From: Desulfamplus sp.
Lineage (GTDB): Bacteria; Desulfobacterota; Desulfobacteria; Desulfobacterales; Desulfobacteraceae
Length of the DNA: 35,066 nucleotides
Reading direction: 5' to 3'
Assembly (NCBI GenBank): GCA_015231615.1
Contig: JADGBE010000030.1
Span: 1 to 35,066 of the forward strand
Shown one piece after another: positions 15,701 through 25,668 of the stretch (position 1 is its first letter; the number at the start of each line of letters is the position of its first letter). The notes below the pieces were generated by a model, which saw nothing but the letters and a program-made list of their open reading frames with translations, ran no database searches and was not told the DNA's origin. The position numbers and the translations under genes are program-made.

Positions 15701-16600
15701 TCAAGATAGCTTTTTTAAAAATTCAAGAATCTGCTCAAACTCTTTATTATCTCTAAAAGTTATCTCAAACTTGCCCTTTTCCCCATGCTTTTTTATGGAT
15801 ACTGGACAACTTATTTTATTGGTAAGATCAGAGCAGATATTTTTAATTAAATCAATATTTTGAGAATGACCATTCCCCTTTTTCGCCTCTTTTTCAGATT
15901 TCACTTTTTTGACAAGCTGTTCAGTTGCCCTAACAGAGAGATTTTTTGAGACAACCATCTCCCATATTTTAATCTGACTCTCATCATTTACAGCACCCAA
16001 AATAGCACGGGCATGTCCCATTGTTATCTCATCATCGGCAAGGCTCTTCATAATAGGGGCTGGTAAACCGCGAAGTCTTAAAAAATTGGCAATTGTTGAT
16101 CTATTTTTTCCAATTTTTTGGGCAACCATCTCTTGGGTATATTGAAATTCGCTTATAAGTCTGTAGTAGGCTTCTGCCTCTTCAAGAGGGTTTAAATTAG
16201 CTCTTTGAACATTCTCAATAATTGAGACTTCAAGAACCTGTTCATCTGTCATATCCCTTATAATTGCTGGTACATGCTCAAGATTTGCCCGTTTTGCAGC
16301 CCGAAGTCGCCTCTCTCCTGCAATTAGCTCATATTCAGCACCATTTTCGTTTTTCCTTCTTCTTACTAAAAGAGGTTGCAAAATTCCTTGCTCAATTATT
16401 GAATTTGTAAGTTTTTCAAGCTCTTCTTCAGAAAAAGATGTGCGGGGTTGAAAACGATTAGGAACAATATCGTCAACTTTGCACATAAAAAAATTGACTG
16501 GCTTTTCATCTATATCTAAAGAGTCAATATTTGGAATAAGGGCTGATATTCCCCTACCAAGCCCCGTCTTTTTTCCTATTCCTTTTAAATTGACGGTCAT
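15701..16600 (-). CDS. parB: Chromosome-partitioning protein ParB
   Basis: ParB binds parS sites, spreads on DNA as a CTP-dependent clamp and is moved by ParA. The 299-residue protein has the N-terminal [11 protein letters not shown] motif that contacts ParA, the CTP-binding [15 protein letters not shown] and [16 protein letters not shown] segments, and the helix-turn-helix [22 protein letters not shown]. The C-terminal dimer domain is present. Its ATG overlaps the parA stop by 4 nt (ATGA), so the pair is translationally coupled. No parS-like 16-mer was seen in the window. The [10 protein letters not shown] opening and ordinary length favour a chromosomal rather than a plasmid ParB. Confidence 0.95.
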   Translation of the reverse strand: MTVNLKGIGKKTGLGRGISALIPNIDSLDIDEKPVNFFMCKVDDIVPNRFQPRTSFSEEELEKLTNSIIEQGILQPLLVRRRKNENGAEYELIAGERRLRAAKRANLEHVPAIIRDMTDEQVLEVSIIENVQRANLNPLEEAEAYYRLISEFQYTQEMVAQKIGKNRSTIANFLRLRGLPAPIMKSLADDEITMGHARAILGAVNDESQIKIWEMVVSKNLSVRATEQLVKKVKSEKEAKKGNGHSQNIDLIKNICSDLTNKISCPVSIKKHGEKGKFEITFRDNKEFEQILEFLKKLS

Positions 16601-17484
16601 ATTGTAGTTGACCCTCCAGAATTGGTGATTGACTCTGTGCTTTTTTCTGTAGGCAACTCTTTTTCAATTGCTTTTTCAAATTTACTCTCCTTTGCAATTA
16701 GTTCATCTGCAAGTTCAAGATAGCTAATTGATGCAAAAGAAGATGGATCATAAGTGATTACAGGCATTCCAAAACTTGGAGCCTCTCCAAGTTTTACGCT
16801 TCTTGGAATCTTAGTCTTAAACAGAAGCTCCTTAAAATAACCTTCTGCATCTTGGGCAACCTGCCTTGAGAGATTTGTTCTTTTGTCAAACATGGTCATA
16901 ACAATGCCTTCAATCTTAAGAGATGGATTAAATGACTGTTTGATGAGTTTAATAGTCTTTATTAACTGTCCAACACCCTCTAATGCAAGAAATTCGCTTT
17001 GCAAAGGTATAATAACCGATTGGGCGGCAGTAAGGGCATTGAGAGTTAAAAGGCTTAAAGATGGCGGGCAATCAATGATTATATAGTCAAAGTCAAAACT
17101 ATTATCTGCATTAACATTGCTCTCTGCTCTATTGTTATTTAAAGTTGCAAGAAGTTTTTTTAGTATCTCTTCTCTGCCTTTTGTTGCCATCATCTCAACC
17201 TCAAATCCAATAAGCTCAACATCAGATGGAGCTATCATAAAATTCTCCATAGCTGTAGGTTGAATGATGTCAAATATATTTGCCTCCCCAATAAGCCCAT
17301 GATAGAGAGAGTAATCAAGGGAAGATTTGTTTATTCTTATTGCAGTTGTGGCGTTTGCTTGAGGATCGCAATCTACAAGAAGAGTCTTTTTACCTTTCTG
17401 GGCAAGGGCTGCCGAAAGATTTACAGCAGTTGTTGTTTTGCCAACACCGCCTTTTTGATTTGAAATAGTTATTATTTTTGTCAT
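16597..17484 (-). CDS. parA: Chromosome-partitioning ATPase ParA (Soj-like)
   Basis: ParA is a Walker-type ATPase that binds the nucleoid and carries ParB-parS complexes. The deviant Walker A KGGVGKTT (11-18) has the signature Lys, followed by [10 protein letters not shown] (switch I region) and [16 protein letters not shown] (Walker B). The length of 295 includes a Glu/Thr/Ser-rich C-terminal tail of about 35 residues beyond the core. It starts 6 nt after the REC-TPR gene, so partitioning and a two-component protein share a transcript. Usual neighbours such as gidA/gidB (mnmG/rsmG) are absent here. Confidence 0.95.
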   Translation of the reverse strand: MTKIITISNQKGGVGKTTTAVNLSAALAQKGKKTLLVDCDPQANATTAIRINKSSLDYSLYHGLIGEANIFDIIQPTAMENFMIAPSDVELIGFEVEMMATKGREEILKKLLATLNNNRAESNVNADNSFDFDYIIIDCPPSLSLLTLNALTAAQSVIIPLQSEFLALEGVGQLIKTIKLIKQSFNPSLKIEGIVMTMFDKRTNLSRQVAQDAEGYFKELLFKTKIPRSVKLGEAPSFGMPVITYDPSSFASISYLELADELIAKESKFEKAIEKELPTEKSTESITNSGGSTTI

Positions 17485-17490
17485 AATGCT

Positions 17491-18666
17491 TCAGCCGTTA
17501 TTTCTCCTAAGTTCCAGTGCTATTGCATGTTGTGGGTCAATTTTAAGTATCTGTTTTAGATAATCCTCTACAATAAACGGTTTATTTCTCTGTATATATG
17601 CTCGTGCAAGTTTTAGCTTTACATCAATAAACTCCTCTGCTGTCAAATCACGGTCAAGTTTAGCAATGCTGTTAATATTTTCGTAGAACTCTAAAGCCTT
17701 TTCTGTCTCATTTAGCTTTGTGTAAAGCTGTGCTGCTTTAAGTTTAAGATCAACACGTGCAGGCTGTTCTGCAATCAAGTTTGTTAAAAGCTCTTTTACA
17801 TACCCGTACTCACCATTTTGCATACATATATTTATAACATTGTCTCTAATTGAAGCGGTATCTTTTGATGTTTTCATAAGTCGAGTAAAAATATCTAAAG
17901 CCTGAGATGACATACCTTTTTCAATAAGCCTCTCACCTATCTCGACACCTTTGGAAATGATCTGTGAGCCAAGAACCCTTGCCTGTTCATAGTAATTAAG
18001 GGCATTTATTAAATCATTTTTTTTCAAATAAAAATCTACAAGCAAAAATCTTGAGACATCATCTTCCCTATTTACCGCAACTGCTTTTTGAAAACACTTT
18101 TCTGTCATGTTGTCATTATTGACCTTTTGATATAACAGCCCGAGATTTCTCAAAATTCTTGATGCTTTTGGTCTTTCTTGAAGTGCAAGACGTGTCTCTT
18201 CAATTGCTTTTTCTATATCTCCAGCCTCTTCAAAAGCCCTTGCATTACGAAGATTAATAGTTGCTTTATCTGGATTGTTGGCAGAATAGATTACTATTTT
18301 GACCTTCTCCTCAAGTGATTTCATTGTTAAAGGTTTAAGCAAATAGGCATCAATATCAGTTTCTGCAACGTTGAGGACAATATCTCTCTCAGCTTCAGCA
18401 GTAATCATAATGACAGGCATATCTCTAATCTCTTTTGTGTTTCTGATCTTAGTGAGAAGCTCGATACCGTTCATTACAGGCATATTCCAATCAATTACTG
18501 CCATATCAACATGGACTTCAGAGAGCATTTTCAATGCTTCCTTGCCATTCTCTGCATGGCGTATGTTACTGCCGAGCTGTAGCTGTTTAAACATGTTGCG
18601 TATGGAAAGCCTCATGCTTTTCATATCATCAACTATCAGAACTGACATGGTGTTTATATCGATCAT
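17491..18666 (-). CDS. Response regulator with REC domain and TPR repeats
   Basis: The 391-residue protein has a REC domain at about 7-125: the acidic pair IVDD at 11-14, phospho-acceptor D59 in VIDWNMPV, and the Lys in LLKPL. Residues about 140-391 are tetratricopeptide-type helical repeats (ARAFEEAGDIEKAIEETRLAL, NLGLLYQKVNNDNMTEKCFQ and others). The start at 18666 is favoured over one 21 nt upstream because GAGGTG lies right before it. With no DNA-binding or enzymatic domain, it probably signals by phosphorylation-controlled protein binding. It stands directly before parA and after the soluble hybrid kinase, so it is the best candidate output of the local phosphorelay. Confidence 0.88.
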   Translation of the reverse strand: MIDINTMSVLIVDDMKSMRLSIRNMFKQLQLGSNIRHAENGKEALKMLSEVHVDMAVIDWNMPVMNGIELLTKIRNTKEIRDMPVIMITAEAERDIVLNVAETDIDAYLLKPLTMKSLEEKVKIVIYSANNPDKATINLRNARAFEEAGDIEKAIEETRLALQERPKASRILRNLGLLYQKVNNDNMTEKCFQKAVAVNREDDVSRFLLVDFYLKKNDLINALNYYEQARVLGSQIISKGVEIGERLIEKGMSSQALDIFTRLMKTSKDTASIRDNVINICMQNGEYGYVKELLTNLIAEQPARVDLKLKAAQLYTKLNETEKALEFYENINSIAKLDRDLTAEEFIDVKLKLARAYIQRNKPFIVEDYLKQILKIDPQHAIALELRRNNG

Positions 18667-18732
18667 TTGCACCTCACATACTGTCAATAATAATTACTTC
18701 TATTAGGATTCTTGATCATAAATTCATAACAT

Positions 18733-18765
18733 AGATTTGACAACTTTCAAAAAGTTGTCAAATCT
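18733..18765. repeat. 33-bp palindrome, copy 1
   Basis: AGATTTGACAACTTT (18733-18747) and its perfect complement (18751-18765) flank CAA. It lies between the soluble hybrid kinase and the REC-TPR gene. It is related to the copies at 22337 and 31152. No T tract follows on the minus strand, so a classical terminator is unlikely. Confidence 0.85.
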
Positions 18766-18788
18766 TTAAAAAAATCTAAAAAGTCAAG

Positions 18789-21137
18789 CTATATGATAGC
18801 AATAAATTCTACAAAAATCTTAAACTCGTTTTTGACCTTATCCATTATTGATAGATAGTCGATCTGGTTTAAAGAGCCGCTTTTAGCTATTGTCTCCATC
18901 TCAAAAGCAGCATTTTTAAGTGGAATTGCATGGACATTTGCAGCAGAGCCTTTTAGGGCATGACTTAAAGCTCTTATTGTTTCTGACTCACCAACTTTAA
19001 GTGCCTGTTCAAGAGAATTTACAATTTCAGTTGCCTCTTCAACAAATGACTCTAATATCAAATCTACACTCTCTTCATCTCCGCCAAATCTCTCAACCAT
19101 TGCAACTCTATCAAATGGTTTTAAGTTATCTATCAAGCCCTCTTTGTTAAATGGGTTTGAACTATCTTGCAAATCCTCTTTTTCAAATGAATTTGGATTA
19201 TCTATCAACCCATATTTTAAATCCTCTTTTGTTTCTAACCCCTCTTTTAATACCTCTGTTTGTGTAGAAATTGTAGAACTTTGAATTATAGAATTAGTGT
19301 TAAATAAATTTTGACTACATGGAGTTATAGAAAAAAATTTTCTAAGAATTTGAGCAAGATTTTCAGGATCAACAGGCTTTGATATAAAATCATCCATACC
19401 AGCTTTAATACATTTTTCTCTATCACCTTTCATTGCATTAGCTGTCATAGCAACAATCGGGATATGAGAGCCTAATCTTTCAAATTCCCGAATCATTTTA
19501 GTTGCTATGAAACCGTCCATTACAGGCATCTGACAATCCATGAATATAATATCATAATGGGTTGACCGCACTTTGTCCACACCTTCTTTACCATTGAATG
19601 CTTCATCAGCATGATAACCAAGTTTTGATAAGAGTGTTTTTGCAACAATCATATTTGTCTCATTATCTTCAACCACAAGAATTTTCTTAAGATGCTTTTT
19701 GTTCTCTGCAATAGAGTATCTTGTTACAATAACATTGTTTAAAATAAGATCACTGCAACTGTTTATTCGCTTAGAAGTTATGGATTTAAGGCAATCGTTT
19801 AAAAGCTCAATATCAACTGGTTTGCTTATATATGCTGAAAATCCAAGTTTTTCAAAATGTTTAGCATCTCCTTTTTTACCAGTGCCTGTAATTAATATTA
19901 ATTTGATATTTTTAAGTAAATCTCTCTCCTTAACCTTTTTTATCAAGCTCTCAGGGTTTATACTGCCACTTTGAATATCGACAATAACAACATCAAAAGT
20001 TTTTTCCTTCCCGTTAAAATCTCCAATCTCTTCTATTTTACAACTATTTTCATTATCATCATTATCAAGATCAAGAAATTTTATTCCATTGGTAATTTTC
20101 TCAATTGCAACCTCAACACTATCTGCCGCATCATTTTTAATATTGAGCAAATTAAGTAGCTCCTGAAGGTGTCGGCACGCTGTTAAATCATCTCCAACAA
20201 CAAGAACTTGATGAGTCATAAGGGGTTGGTTTATCATGTTTTGAACATCAATATTAAAATCTATATCAGAAATATCTTCGGGCTGCTGCTTCTCAAGCTC
20301 AATTATAAACCAAAATGTGCTGCCAATTAACTCATCACTCTCAACACCTATTTTGCCGTTCATAAGCTCAACAAGCATTTTACAAATAGATAAACCCAGC
20401 CCTGTGCCGCCAAATTGCCTTGTTGTTGATGCGTCTGCCTGATGAAATGGCTGAAATAGATTGGCAATTTTATCTTGTGGAATACCAATACCAGTATCAT
20501 CAATGGAGAATTTAATACGTGCGTGGGTATCTGTCTCATCTTCAAGAGAAATTTTGATAGTAACTGTGCCACTTTCAGTAAATTTAATAGCATTCCCTGT
20601 AAGGTTATTCATAATTTGGCGAAGCCTACCAGGATCGCCTTTAAGAAGTCTTGGAACATCAGGAGGCATGATGAATGAAAACTCAAGACCCTTGTTTTTT
20701 GCCTGAATTGTAGGCATTGCATTTATATCTTCCATTGTGATTTGAAGATCAAAGTTTCTCTTTTCAAACTCTAACTTACCAGCCTCAATTTTTGAGAAAT
20801 CAAGAATATCGTTAATCAGAGATAATAGGGCATTTGCACTTGAAAATACAAGAGAGGCATATTTCTTCTGTTCAGGGGTCAAGGTCGTATCCATAAGAAT
20901 GTGCATCATTCCGATAATGCCATTCATAGGGGTTCTTATCTCATGGCTCATGTTGGCAAGAAATTCACTTTTTACCTTGATTGCCCGTTCTGACTGAATT
21001 TCATGCTCCTGAAATTTCTCTTTTAGCTCTTGAAGCTCTTTTCTCAACGATTCAAGCTCGTTTATTTCGCTTTCATCACTTTTAAGAAGAGTTGGCATTT
21101 TATTATTTGTCGTTAATGTCAAAGCATCGTTCATCAT
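18789..21137 (-). CDS. Soluble hybrid histidine kinase (HisKA-HATPase-REC-REC-HPt)
   Basis: This 782-residue kinase has no transmembrane or PAS sensor. The N-terminal 50 residues are a coiled coil. HisKA carries H65 in [15 protein letters not shown]. HATPase spans about 130-290, with N-box [13 protein letters not shown] and G-boxes DDTGIGIP and GGTGLGLS. A divergent first REC (about 308-450) keeps [12 protein letters not shown] and SKPVD but holds an acidic insert. The canonical second REC (about 475-600) has [13 protein letters not shown]. The C-terminal HPt carries H726 in [10 protein letters not shown]. The linker at 605-665 has repeated [10 protein letters not shown] / [11 protein letters not shown] blocks. 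AGGAG supports the start. Without a sensor, it presumably takes its signal from partners such as the other kinases of this block. Confidence 0.93.
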   Translation of the reverse strand: MMNDALTLTTNNKMPTLLKSDESEINELESLRKELQELKEKFQEHEIQSERAIKVKSEFLANMSHEIRTPMNGIIGMMHILMDTTLTPEQKKYASLVFSSANALLSLINDILDFSKIEAGKLEFEKRNFDLQITMEDINAMPTIQAKNKGLEFSFIMPPDVPRLLKGDPGRLRQIMNNLTGNAIKFTESGTVTIKISLEDETDTHARIKFSIDDTGIGIPQDKIANLFQPFHQADASTTRQFGGTGLGLSICKMLVELMNGKIGVESDELIGSTFWFIIELEKQQPEDISDIDFNIDVQNMINQPLMTHQVLVVGDDLTACRHLQELLNLLNIKNDAADSVEVAIEKITNGIKFLDLDNDDNENSCKIEEIGDFNGKEKTFDVVIVDIQSGSINPESLIKKVKERDLLKNIKLILITGTGKKGDAKHFEKLGFSAYISKPVDIELLNDCLKSITSKRINSCSDLILNNVIVTRYSIAENKKHLKKILVVEDNETNMIVAKTLLSKLGYHADEAFNGKEGVDKVRSTHYDIIFMDCQMPVMDGFIATKMIREFERLGSHIPIVAMTANAMKGDREKCIKAGMDDFISKPVDPENLAQILRKFFSITPCSQNLFNTNSIIQSSTISTQTEVLKEGLETKEDLKYGLIDNPNSFEKEDLQDSSNPFNKEGLIDNLKPFDRVAMVERFGGDEESVDLILESFVEEATEIVNSLEQALKVGESETIRALSHALKGSAANVHAIPLKNAAFEMETIAKSGSLNQIDYLSIMDKVKNEFKIFVEFIAII

Positions 21138-21155
21138 GTAGCATCTCCTGAAATT

Positions 21156-22253
21156 TCAGCTTCTATCTTGATTTTTGAGAAATTCGTGAAATTCAACATC
21201 ATAAATATATAGCAGAACAATTGTCAGACCAAAAACCATAGGACCATAAAGAAGCCCAGTTATTCCAAAATAGTTAAGACCCCCAAGAATTGAAAAAAAT
21301 ATAAGAAGAGTTCCCATACCAGCAGAACCTTTCATAAAAAGCGGTCTGACAATATTATCTATTGTTCCAACAACAACTACAGACCAGATAACAAGAAAAA
21401 TTGCATAACCCCATGAGCCTGAAATAAAGAGCCAGATTGCAGCAGGCACCGAAATCAAACCTGTCCCGACAAACGGGATAAGCGACGTAAATGACATTAC
21501 AGCCCCCCAGAAAAACCCTGGCAGACCGCATATTGAAAAGGCAACTCCACCAGCAACCCCTTGAGATAGAGCTGTTATTAAGGTTCCAAGTATAGCAGAT
21601 TTTGCAACTGCTTTTATCTTTTCAGTTAGCATATTTTCATGTGTAGAAGACAAAGGGCTTAAATGCAAAATGTAGTCAAATATCTTTTTTTGATCCTGCA
21701 CCACAAAGAAAAAGACAAAGGTCATAAGAAGAAATTTGCCAGCTACAGATGATATATTGGAGATGACGTATTTTCCCTGATTCATCATAATCTCCCCAGC
21801 ATGAGATGATACGGTTACTATAAGTGAATTAAAATCAACACTTTTAAAAAGGGTATCTTCGATATGTTTATGAAAGAGTGCTAAAGCATCTGATACAAAT
21901 GGAATCTGTGCTACTCTATCAATATTACCGCCAGCAATCCAACGATTAATAGAGTCCAACGAAAGAATGCCCTGCCTGATAACTGCTGAAAATATAAAAA
22001 ATAGAGGAATGATAATCACCAAATTGAGCAAAATAGATGAGATAAATGCCGCAATATTGTTGTTGTATTTGCATTTTCTCCTTATCCACTCATAAATAGG
22101 ATGGGTAAGAACTGACAAGATAAACGCAATTACGATAGGATCAATATAAACCTTTACCATTTTCCAGCACAAAAATAGAGATAACGCTATCAGTAAAAAC
22201 AGAAAATAGTGGGAAATATTAAGTTTGCTTTTTGATTCAGGCTTGGTTTTCAA
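21156..22253 (-). CDS. AI-2E/PerM family membrane protein
   Basis: This 365-residue protein has about 7-8 membrane segments in the AI-2E (TqsA/YdiK/PerM) pattern: a short cytoplasmic tip, paired helices (SHYFLFLLIALSLFLCW and VIAFILSVLTHPIYEWI), a long middle domain and the C-terminal GTLLIFFSILGGLNYFGITG-type helix. Some members export autoinducer-2 or ions, and substrates differ, so none is assigned. The start is probably TTG at 22253, since AAAGGAG lies 7 nt before it and the next internal Met would remove part of the first helix. It lies 18 nt upstream of the soluble hybrid kinase gene. Confidence 0.85.
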   Translation of the reverse strand: MKTKPESKSKLNISHYFLFLLIALSLFLCWKMVKVYIDPIVIAFILSVLTHPIYEWIRRKCKYNNNIAAFISSILLNLVIIIPLFFIFSAVIRQGILSLDSINRWIAGGNIDRVAQIPFVSDALALFHKHIEDTLFKSVDFNSLIVTVSSHAGEIMMNQGKYVISNISSVAGKFLLMTFVFFFVVQDQKKIFDYILHLSPLSSTHENMLTEKIKAVAKSAILGTLITALSQGVAGGVAFSICGLPGFFWGAVMSFTSLIPFVGTGLISVPAAIWLFISGSWGYAIFLVIWSVVVVGTIDNIVRPLFMKGSAGMGTLLIFFSILGGLNYFGITGLLYGPMVFGLTIVLLYIYDVEFHEFLKNQDRS

Positions 22254-22336
22254 AATGATTCTCCTTTTATTCTTTTACCATCATCATCCTATAACCTTAT
22301 GTTAATTTTATCGGCAAGGTTGTAAGGGGTATTTAA

Positions 22337-22369
22337 AGAATTGACAACTTTCAAAAAGTTGTCAATTCT
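22337..22369. repeat. 33-bp palindrome, copy 2
   Basis: AGAATTGACAACTTT (22337-22351) and its perfect complement (22355-22369) flank CAA. Relative to copy 1, a T-to-A change in the left arm is matched by an A-to-T change in the right arm, so pairing is kept. It starts 6 nt after the mqnB stop in transcription order. Confidence 0.85.
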
Positions 22370-22375
22370 ACGGCT

Positions 22376-23245
22376 CTATATTCCATTTTCCAAAAGAGAC
22401 TTCACAGCAAAAGATACCCTTTCACAGGCAAGAGGGATATTCCACTCTTTTTTATCCCTTATTCCAACAACATTTGAGCCAGCCCTAACCTCAAGAAAAG
22501 AGATATTATATAGTTCTGCAATATGAGCTGATGCCGCCCCTTCCATTGATTCCATGCACGGTTTATTAAATAGTTTGAAAATATTATCAGCATCTTTATT
22601 TGTGGCTGTAATGGTGGAAACCGTTACAAAACCACCAGACACTACGTTACAGGTAAACTCTTTTTTCTGAAAACTATTTATACTACTTTCTATGATAATG
22701 CGTGATTTTTCAACTATATTGTTGTCAAAACTATAATATTTATGCTGATTAATTAGGTAGCTATTATCCCTATTATCCATGAGTTCAACTAAATCAAGAT
22801 GTGTATAAACCTCAGATGTAGCAACTGCAATGTCTCCTATTTTTAGCCCAGAATCTTTAAAAAAACCAGCAATGCCTGTTTGGATAATCAATAAAGAATT
22901 GTTATTATTAAAAAAAGAGTTGTTATTATTAAAATTATCTATTTTGAGACTATCAATTAAATTCTCAAGATAAACAGTCAGGGCGTGGGCAGCATTTATC
23001 ACCCCAATGCCTGTTATAACAACTGTGAATTCTATTGAAAAATTACTATTTTTGAGAGTTTGAAGAGTTTGCTCAAAACAATCAGAGTAAGATAAATCAT
23101 CAGAATAAGATGAATTAATAAGATTTGCTTTAATGATTCTTATGCCTGAGGGAGAAATTTTGTCTGATAATATGTTTGAACAGCTAAGGAGGGGTTTTAT
23201 CTCCATAAGAGTTGCTACAACTATTAAGAAATATCTATTTTTCAT
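22376..23245 (-). CDS. mqnB: Futalosine hydrolase
   Basis: MqnB releases hypoxanthine from futalosine in the futalosine route to menaquinone. Motifs of the nucleoside phosphorylase/hydrolase fold are visible: VITGIGVINAAHAL, QTGIAGFFKDSGLKIGDIAV, and the MqnB-type ESMEGAASAHIAELY, then SNVVGIRDKKEWN. The ATG at 23245 overlaps the upstream kinase stop by one base (TGATG), so translation is coupled. A TTG one codon earlier is a possible alternative. The 289 residues include a low-complexity Asn insert (FNNNNSFFNNNN, about residues 104-117). MTA/SAH nucleosidase is the nearest alternative, but the RDKxxWN ending favours MqnB. No other mqn gene lies in the window. Confidence 0.82.
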   Translation of the reverse strand: MKNRYFLIVVATLMEIKPLLSCSNILSDKISPSGIRIIKANLINSSYSDDLSYSDCFEQTLQTLKNSNFSIEFTVVITGIGVINAAHALTVYLENLIDSLKIDNFNNNNSFFNNNNSLLIIQTGIAGFFKDSGLKIGDIAVATSEVYTHLDLVELMDNRDNSYLINQHKYYSFDNNIVEKSRIIIESSINSFQKKEFTCNVVSGGFVTVSTITATNKDADNIFKLFNKPCMESMEGAASAHIAELYNISFLEVRAGSNVVGIRDKKEWNIPLACERVSFAVKSLLENGI

Positions 23246-25596
23246 CAATAATTTTTTTGTGATATTTCTATCTCTTGTTTAAGGAGCTTAAAGATGTTTA
23301 TTAGTTTTGGCACAAGAGCCGTTGCTTTCTCAATATCTCCATTTCTGCCAGAGAACTCAATATCTTCTGCTACCTGTTTTAACGCCGCACTGCCAATTAT
23401 TGCAGCAGCTCCTTTTAGTTTATGGGCATTAGCAGCAACCTCTTTAATATCTTTTTTTTCAACAGCTTCTTGAAGTTTTGCTATCTCATTTGGTGTATCT
23501 GCAAGAAAAATTTTCACAAGAGATGTTGCAAGCTCTTCGTCTCCCATTACCCGATCTAACAATTCTGCAGAGTCAAAAATATCAAGGTTTGAGGACTTTT
23601 TATTAGTAGCATAGTTGTCAATAATATTATCGTGGCTTTCAAGAGAATCCGTATCTATAAGCCACCTTTCCAATACCTGTGAAAAAATATCAGGATTGAT
23701 AGGTTTGGAAATATAATCGCTCATTCCAGCAGCAATACATTTTTCTCGATCTCCTGTTACTGCATTTGCTGTCATGGCGACTATTGGAACATTCATATTC
23801 TCCATACCAGCAGCACCTTGTCTAATTTTTTCAGTTGCCTCATAACCGTCCATTTCAGGCATTTGGCAATCCATAAGAATTAGGTCATAAGAATTACTAC
23901 TGATAACTTCTAATGCCTCTTTCCCATTGTTTGCAACATCAGCCTGATACCCCAATTTACGAAGTATGCCGATAGCCACAACTTGATTGGTGATATTATC
24001 CTCAACCAAAAGAATTTTTGCATTGCTGTAATTTGTTTTGCCGTTATTCATTTTTAGACTGTTTAAGGTTTTTATATGGCTTAAAATTTCTCTATTTCTT
24101 AAAATCTCTTTATTTTTTAAAGTTGTAGATGGTGCTTTTATAGAAATAGTATTCTCTGTTCTAAATTGTGTTTCTGACTCTGTTTCAGATAGTTTTTCAA
24201 TATCTATTTCTGACTCTGTTTTAGATAGAATTTCAATATCTGAAACAGACCGTTTTTCAAATTGAGCTGTAAACCAGAATGTTGTGCCGCTGTTATAATT
24301 ATCACTTATGCTTTTATTGGTTTGATTTGCTTGGTCAATTTGACTTTTCTCTCTTTTTTCGTTCTCCTTATCCTGTCTGCTTTCAAAACCTATCTTACCA
24401 CCCATCATCTCTACAAGCTGTTTTGATATGGCAAGTCCAAGCCCTGTTCCACCATATTTTCTTGTTGTTGATGTGTCAGCCTGAGTAAAAGGATAAAATA
24501 GCGATCCCTGCCTTTCTAATGGGATACCAATTCCACTATCTTCAACGGAAAACTTAATAGCTACCCTATTGTGGTCATCTTCCATATCAATAAGTGCGGC
24601 ATCAATAAGCCCAACTTTTATCTTTACATAGCCTTTATGTGTAAATTTAATAGCGTTTCCTGTAAGGTTGAGAAGTATTTGACGAAGACGCAGAGAATCT
24701 CCTTTAAGCAGCAGAGGGACAAAAGGATCAATAAATCCGGTTAGCTCTACCCCTTTTTCATTAGCCCCATGTGAGATTAGTCCTAAAATATTCTCAAGAA
24801 CTAACTTGAGGTTAAAATCGACTTTTTCAAGAACCATCTTGCCAGCTTCTATTTTTGAAAAATCCAGAATATCATTAATTATAGATAAAAGAGATTCAGC
24901 ACTTGAGTTGACTATACCCACATAGTTACTCTGTTCATCTGATAGCTCAGTGTCTAAAAGTAATTTTGCCATACCAATTATGCCGTTCATAGGCGTTCTT
25001 ATCTCATGGCTTATATTTGCAAGAAAATCACTCTTTGCCTTGCTTGCCATCTTGGCTTTTTTTGCCATCTCTTTTGCAATAGATGTCTGTGATACAAGGT
25101 CTCTATTAAGAAGTTCAAGGTCTGCTTTTTGTAATTCAAGCTCATGTGTCTGTAGCTCAAGTTTCTCTTTTTGTAATCCAAGCTCTTTTTTCTGTTTTGA
25201 AATGGTTAGATGCGTATTTATTCTGGCAATAACAATTGGTTTGGATATAGGCTTTGTTATATAATCTACACAACCCGCCTCAAATCCTGCTGCTTCGTCT
25301 TGATTATCGTTCATTGCTGTAATGAAAATTATGGGAATATCGGCAGATTTAGGATCAGATTTAAGATAGCGGCACGCTTCAAAACCGTCCATTTCAGGCA
25401 TCATAATATCAAGCAAAATCATATCAGGATTTACTTTCTTGCACACTTCAATAGCTTCGCGTCCATTTACTGCAAAAGATATTTTATAACTATCTTTAAG
25501 CATCTGCTGAAGCAGTTTGCGGTTGTTTGCCTCGTCATCAACCACAAGTATTTTTGGTTTTTCGGCAAACATATAATTCACTTTGTCGTCAAACAT
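23245..25596 (-). CDS. Soluble signalling protein REC-HisKA-HATPase-REC-HPt
   Basis: This protein has 783 residues. An N-terminal REC (about 14-135) has acceptor D63 in [12 protein letters not shown] coiled coil with repeated LELQ/LQKE units (about 138-185) follows. HisKA carries H197 in [15 protein letters not shown]. HATPase spans about 260-430, with [20 protein letters not shown] and GGTGLGLA. The second REC (about 530-655) has [13 protein letters not shown]. The HPt carries H725 in [11 protein letters not shown] repeat-like Ser/Glu linker ([20 protein letters not shown]) separates kinase and REC. It has no membrane segment. Its first REC closely matches that of the adjacent REC-kinase, implying tandem duplication. 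It probably accepts phosphate or contacts from an upstream kinase through REC1 and passes it through REC2/HPt. Confidence 0.93.
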   Translation of the reverse strand: MFDDKVNYMFAEKPKILVVDDEANNRKLLQQMLKDSYKISFAVNGREAIEVCKKVNPDMILLDIMMPEMDGFEACRYLKSDPKSADIPIIFITAMNDNQDEAAGFEAGCVDYITKPISKPIVIARINTHLTISKQKKELGLQKEKLELQTHELELQKADLELLNRDLVSQTSIAKEMAKKAKMASKAKSDFLANISHEIRTPMNGIIGMAKLLLDTELSDEQSNYVGIVNSSAESLLSIINDILDFSKIEAGKMVLEKVDFNLKLVLENILGLISHGANEKGVELTGFIDPFVPLLLKGDSLRLRQILLNLTGNAIKFTHKGYVKIKVGLIDAALIDMEDDHNRVAIKFSVEDSGIGIPLERQGSLFYPFTQADTSTTRKYGGTGLGLAISKQLVEMMGGKIGFESRQDKENEKREKSQIDQANQTNKSISDNYNSGTTFWFTAQFEKRSVSDIEILSKTESEIDIEKLSETESETQFRTENTISIKAPSTTLKNKEILRNREILSHIKTLNSLKMNNGKTNYSNAKILLVEDNITNQVVAIGILRKLGYQADVANNGKEALEVISSNSYDLILMDCQMPEMDGYEATEKIRQGAAGMENMNVPIVAMTANAVTGDREKCIAAGMSDYISKPINPDIFSQVLERWLIDTDSLESHDNIIDNYATNKKSSNLDIFDSAELLDRVMGDEELATSLVKIFLADTPNEIAKLQEAVEKKDIKEVAANAHKLKGAAAIIGSAALKQVAEDIEFSGRNGDIEKATALVPKLINIFKLLKQEIEISQKNY

Positions 25597-25668
25597 ATTT
25601 TATTAATCCCAGCAATCCTAATCTTTAAAGTTATTTTAGTCGGCAATTTATTTCATGGCTAAAATAAA

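Noticed and set aside
15701-18687. parS site near parAB
   Set aside because: I looked for the TGTTTCACGTGAAACA-type 16-mer around parA-parB and elsewhere in the window and saw no convincing match.
18733-18765. Rho-independent terminator after the soluble hybrid kinase
   Set aside because: The stem is perfect, but no T tract follows on the transcribed strand and the same palindrome occurs in a gene leader, so it is listed as a repeat.
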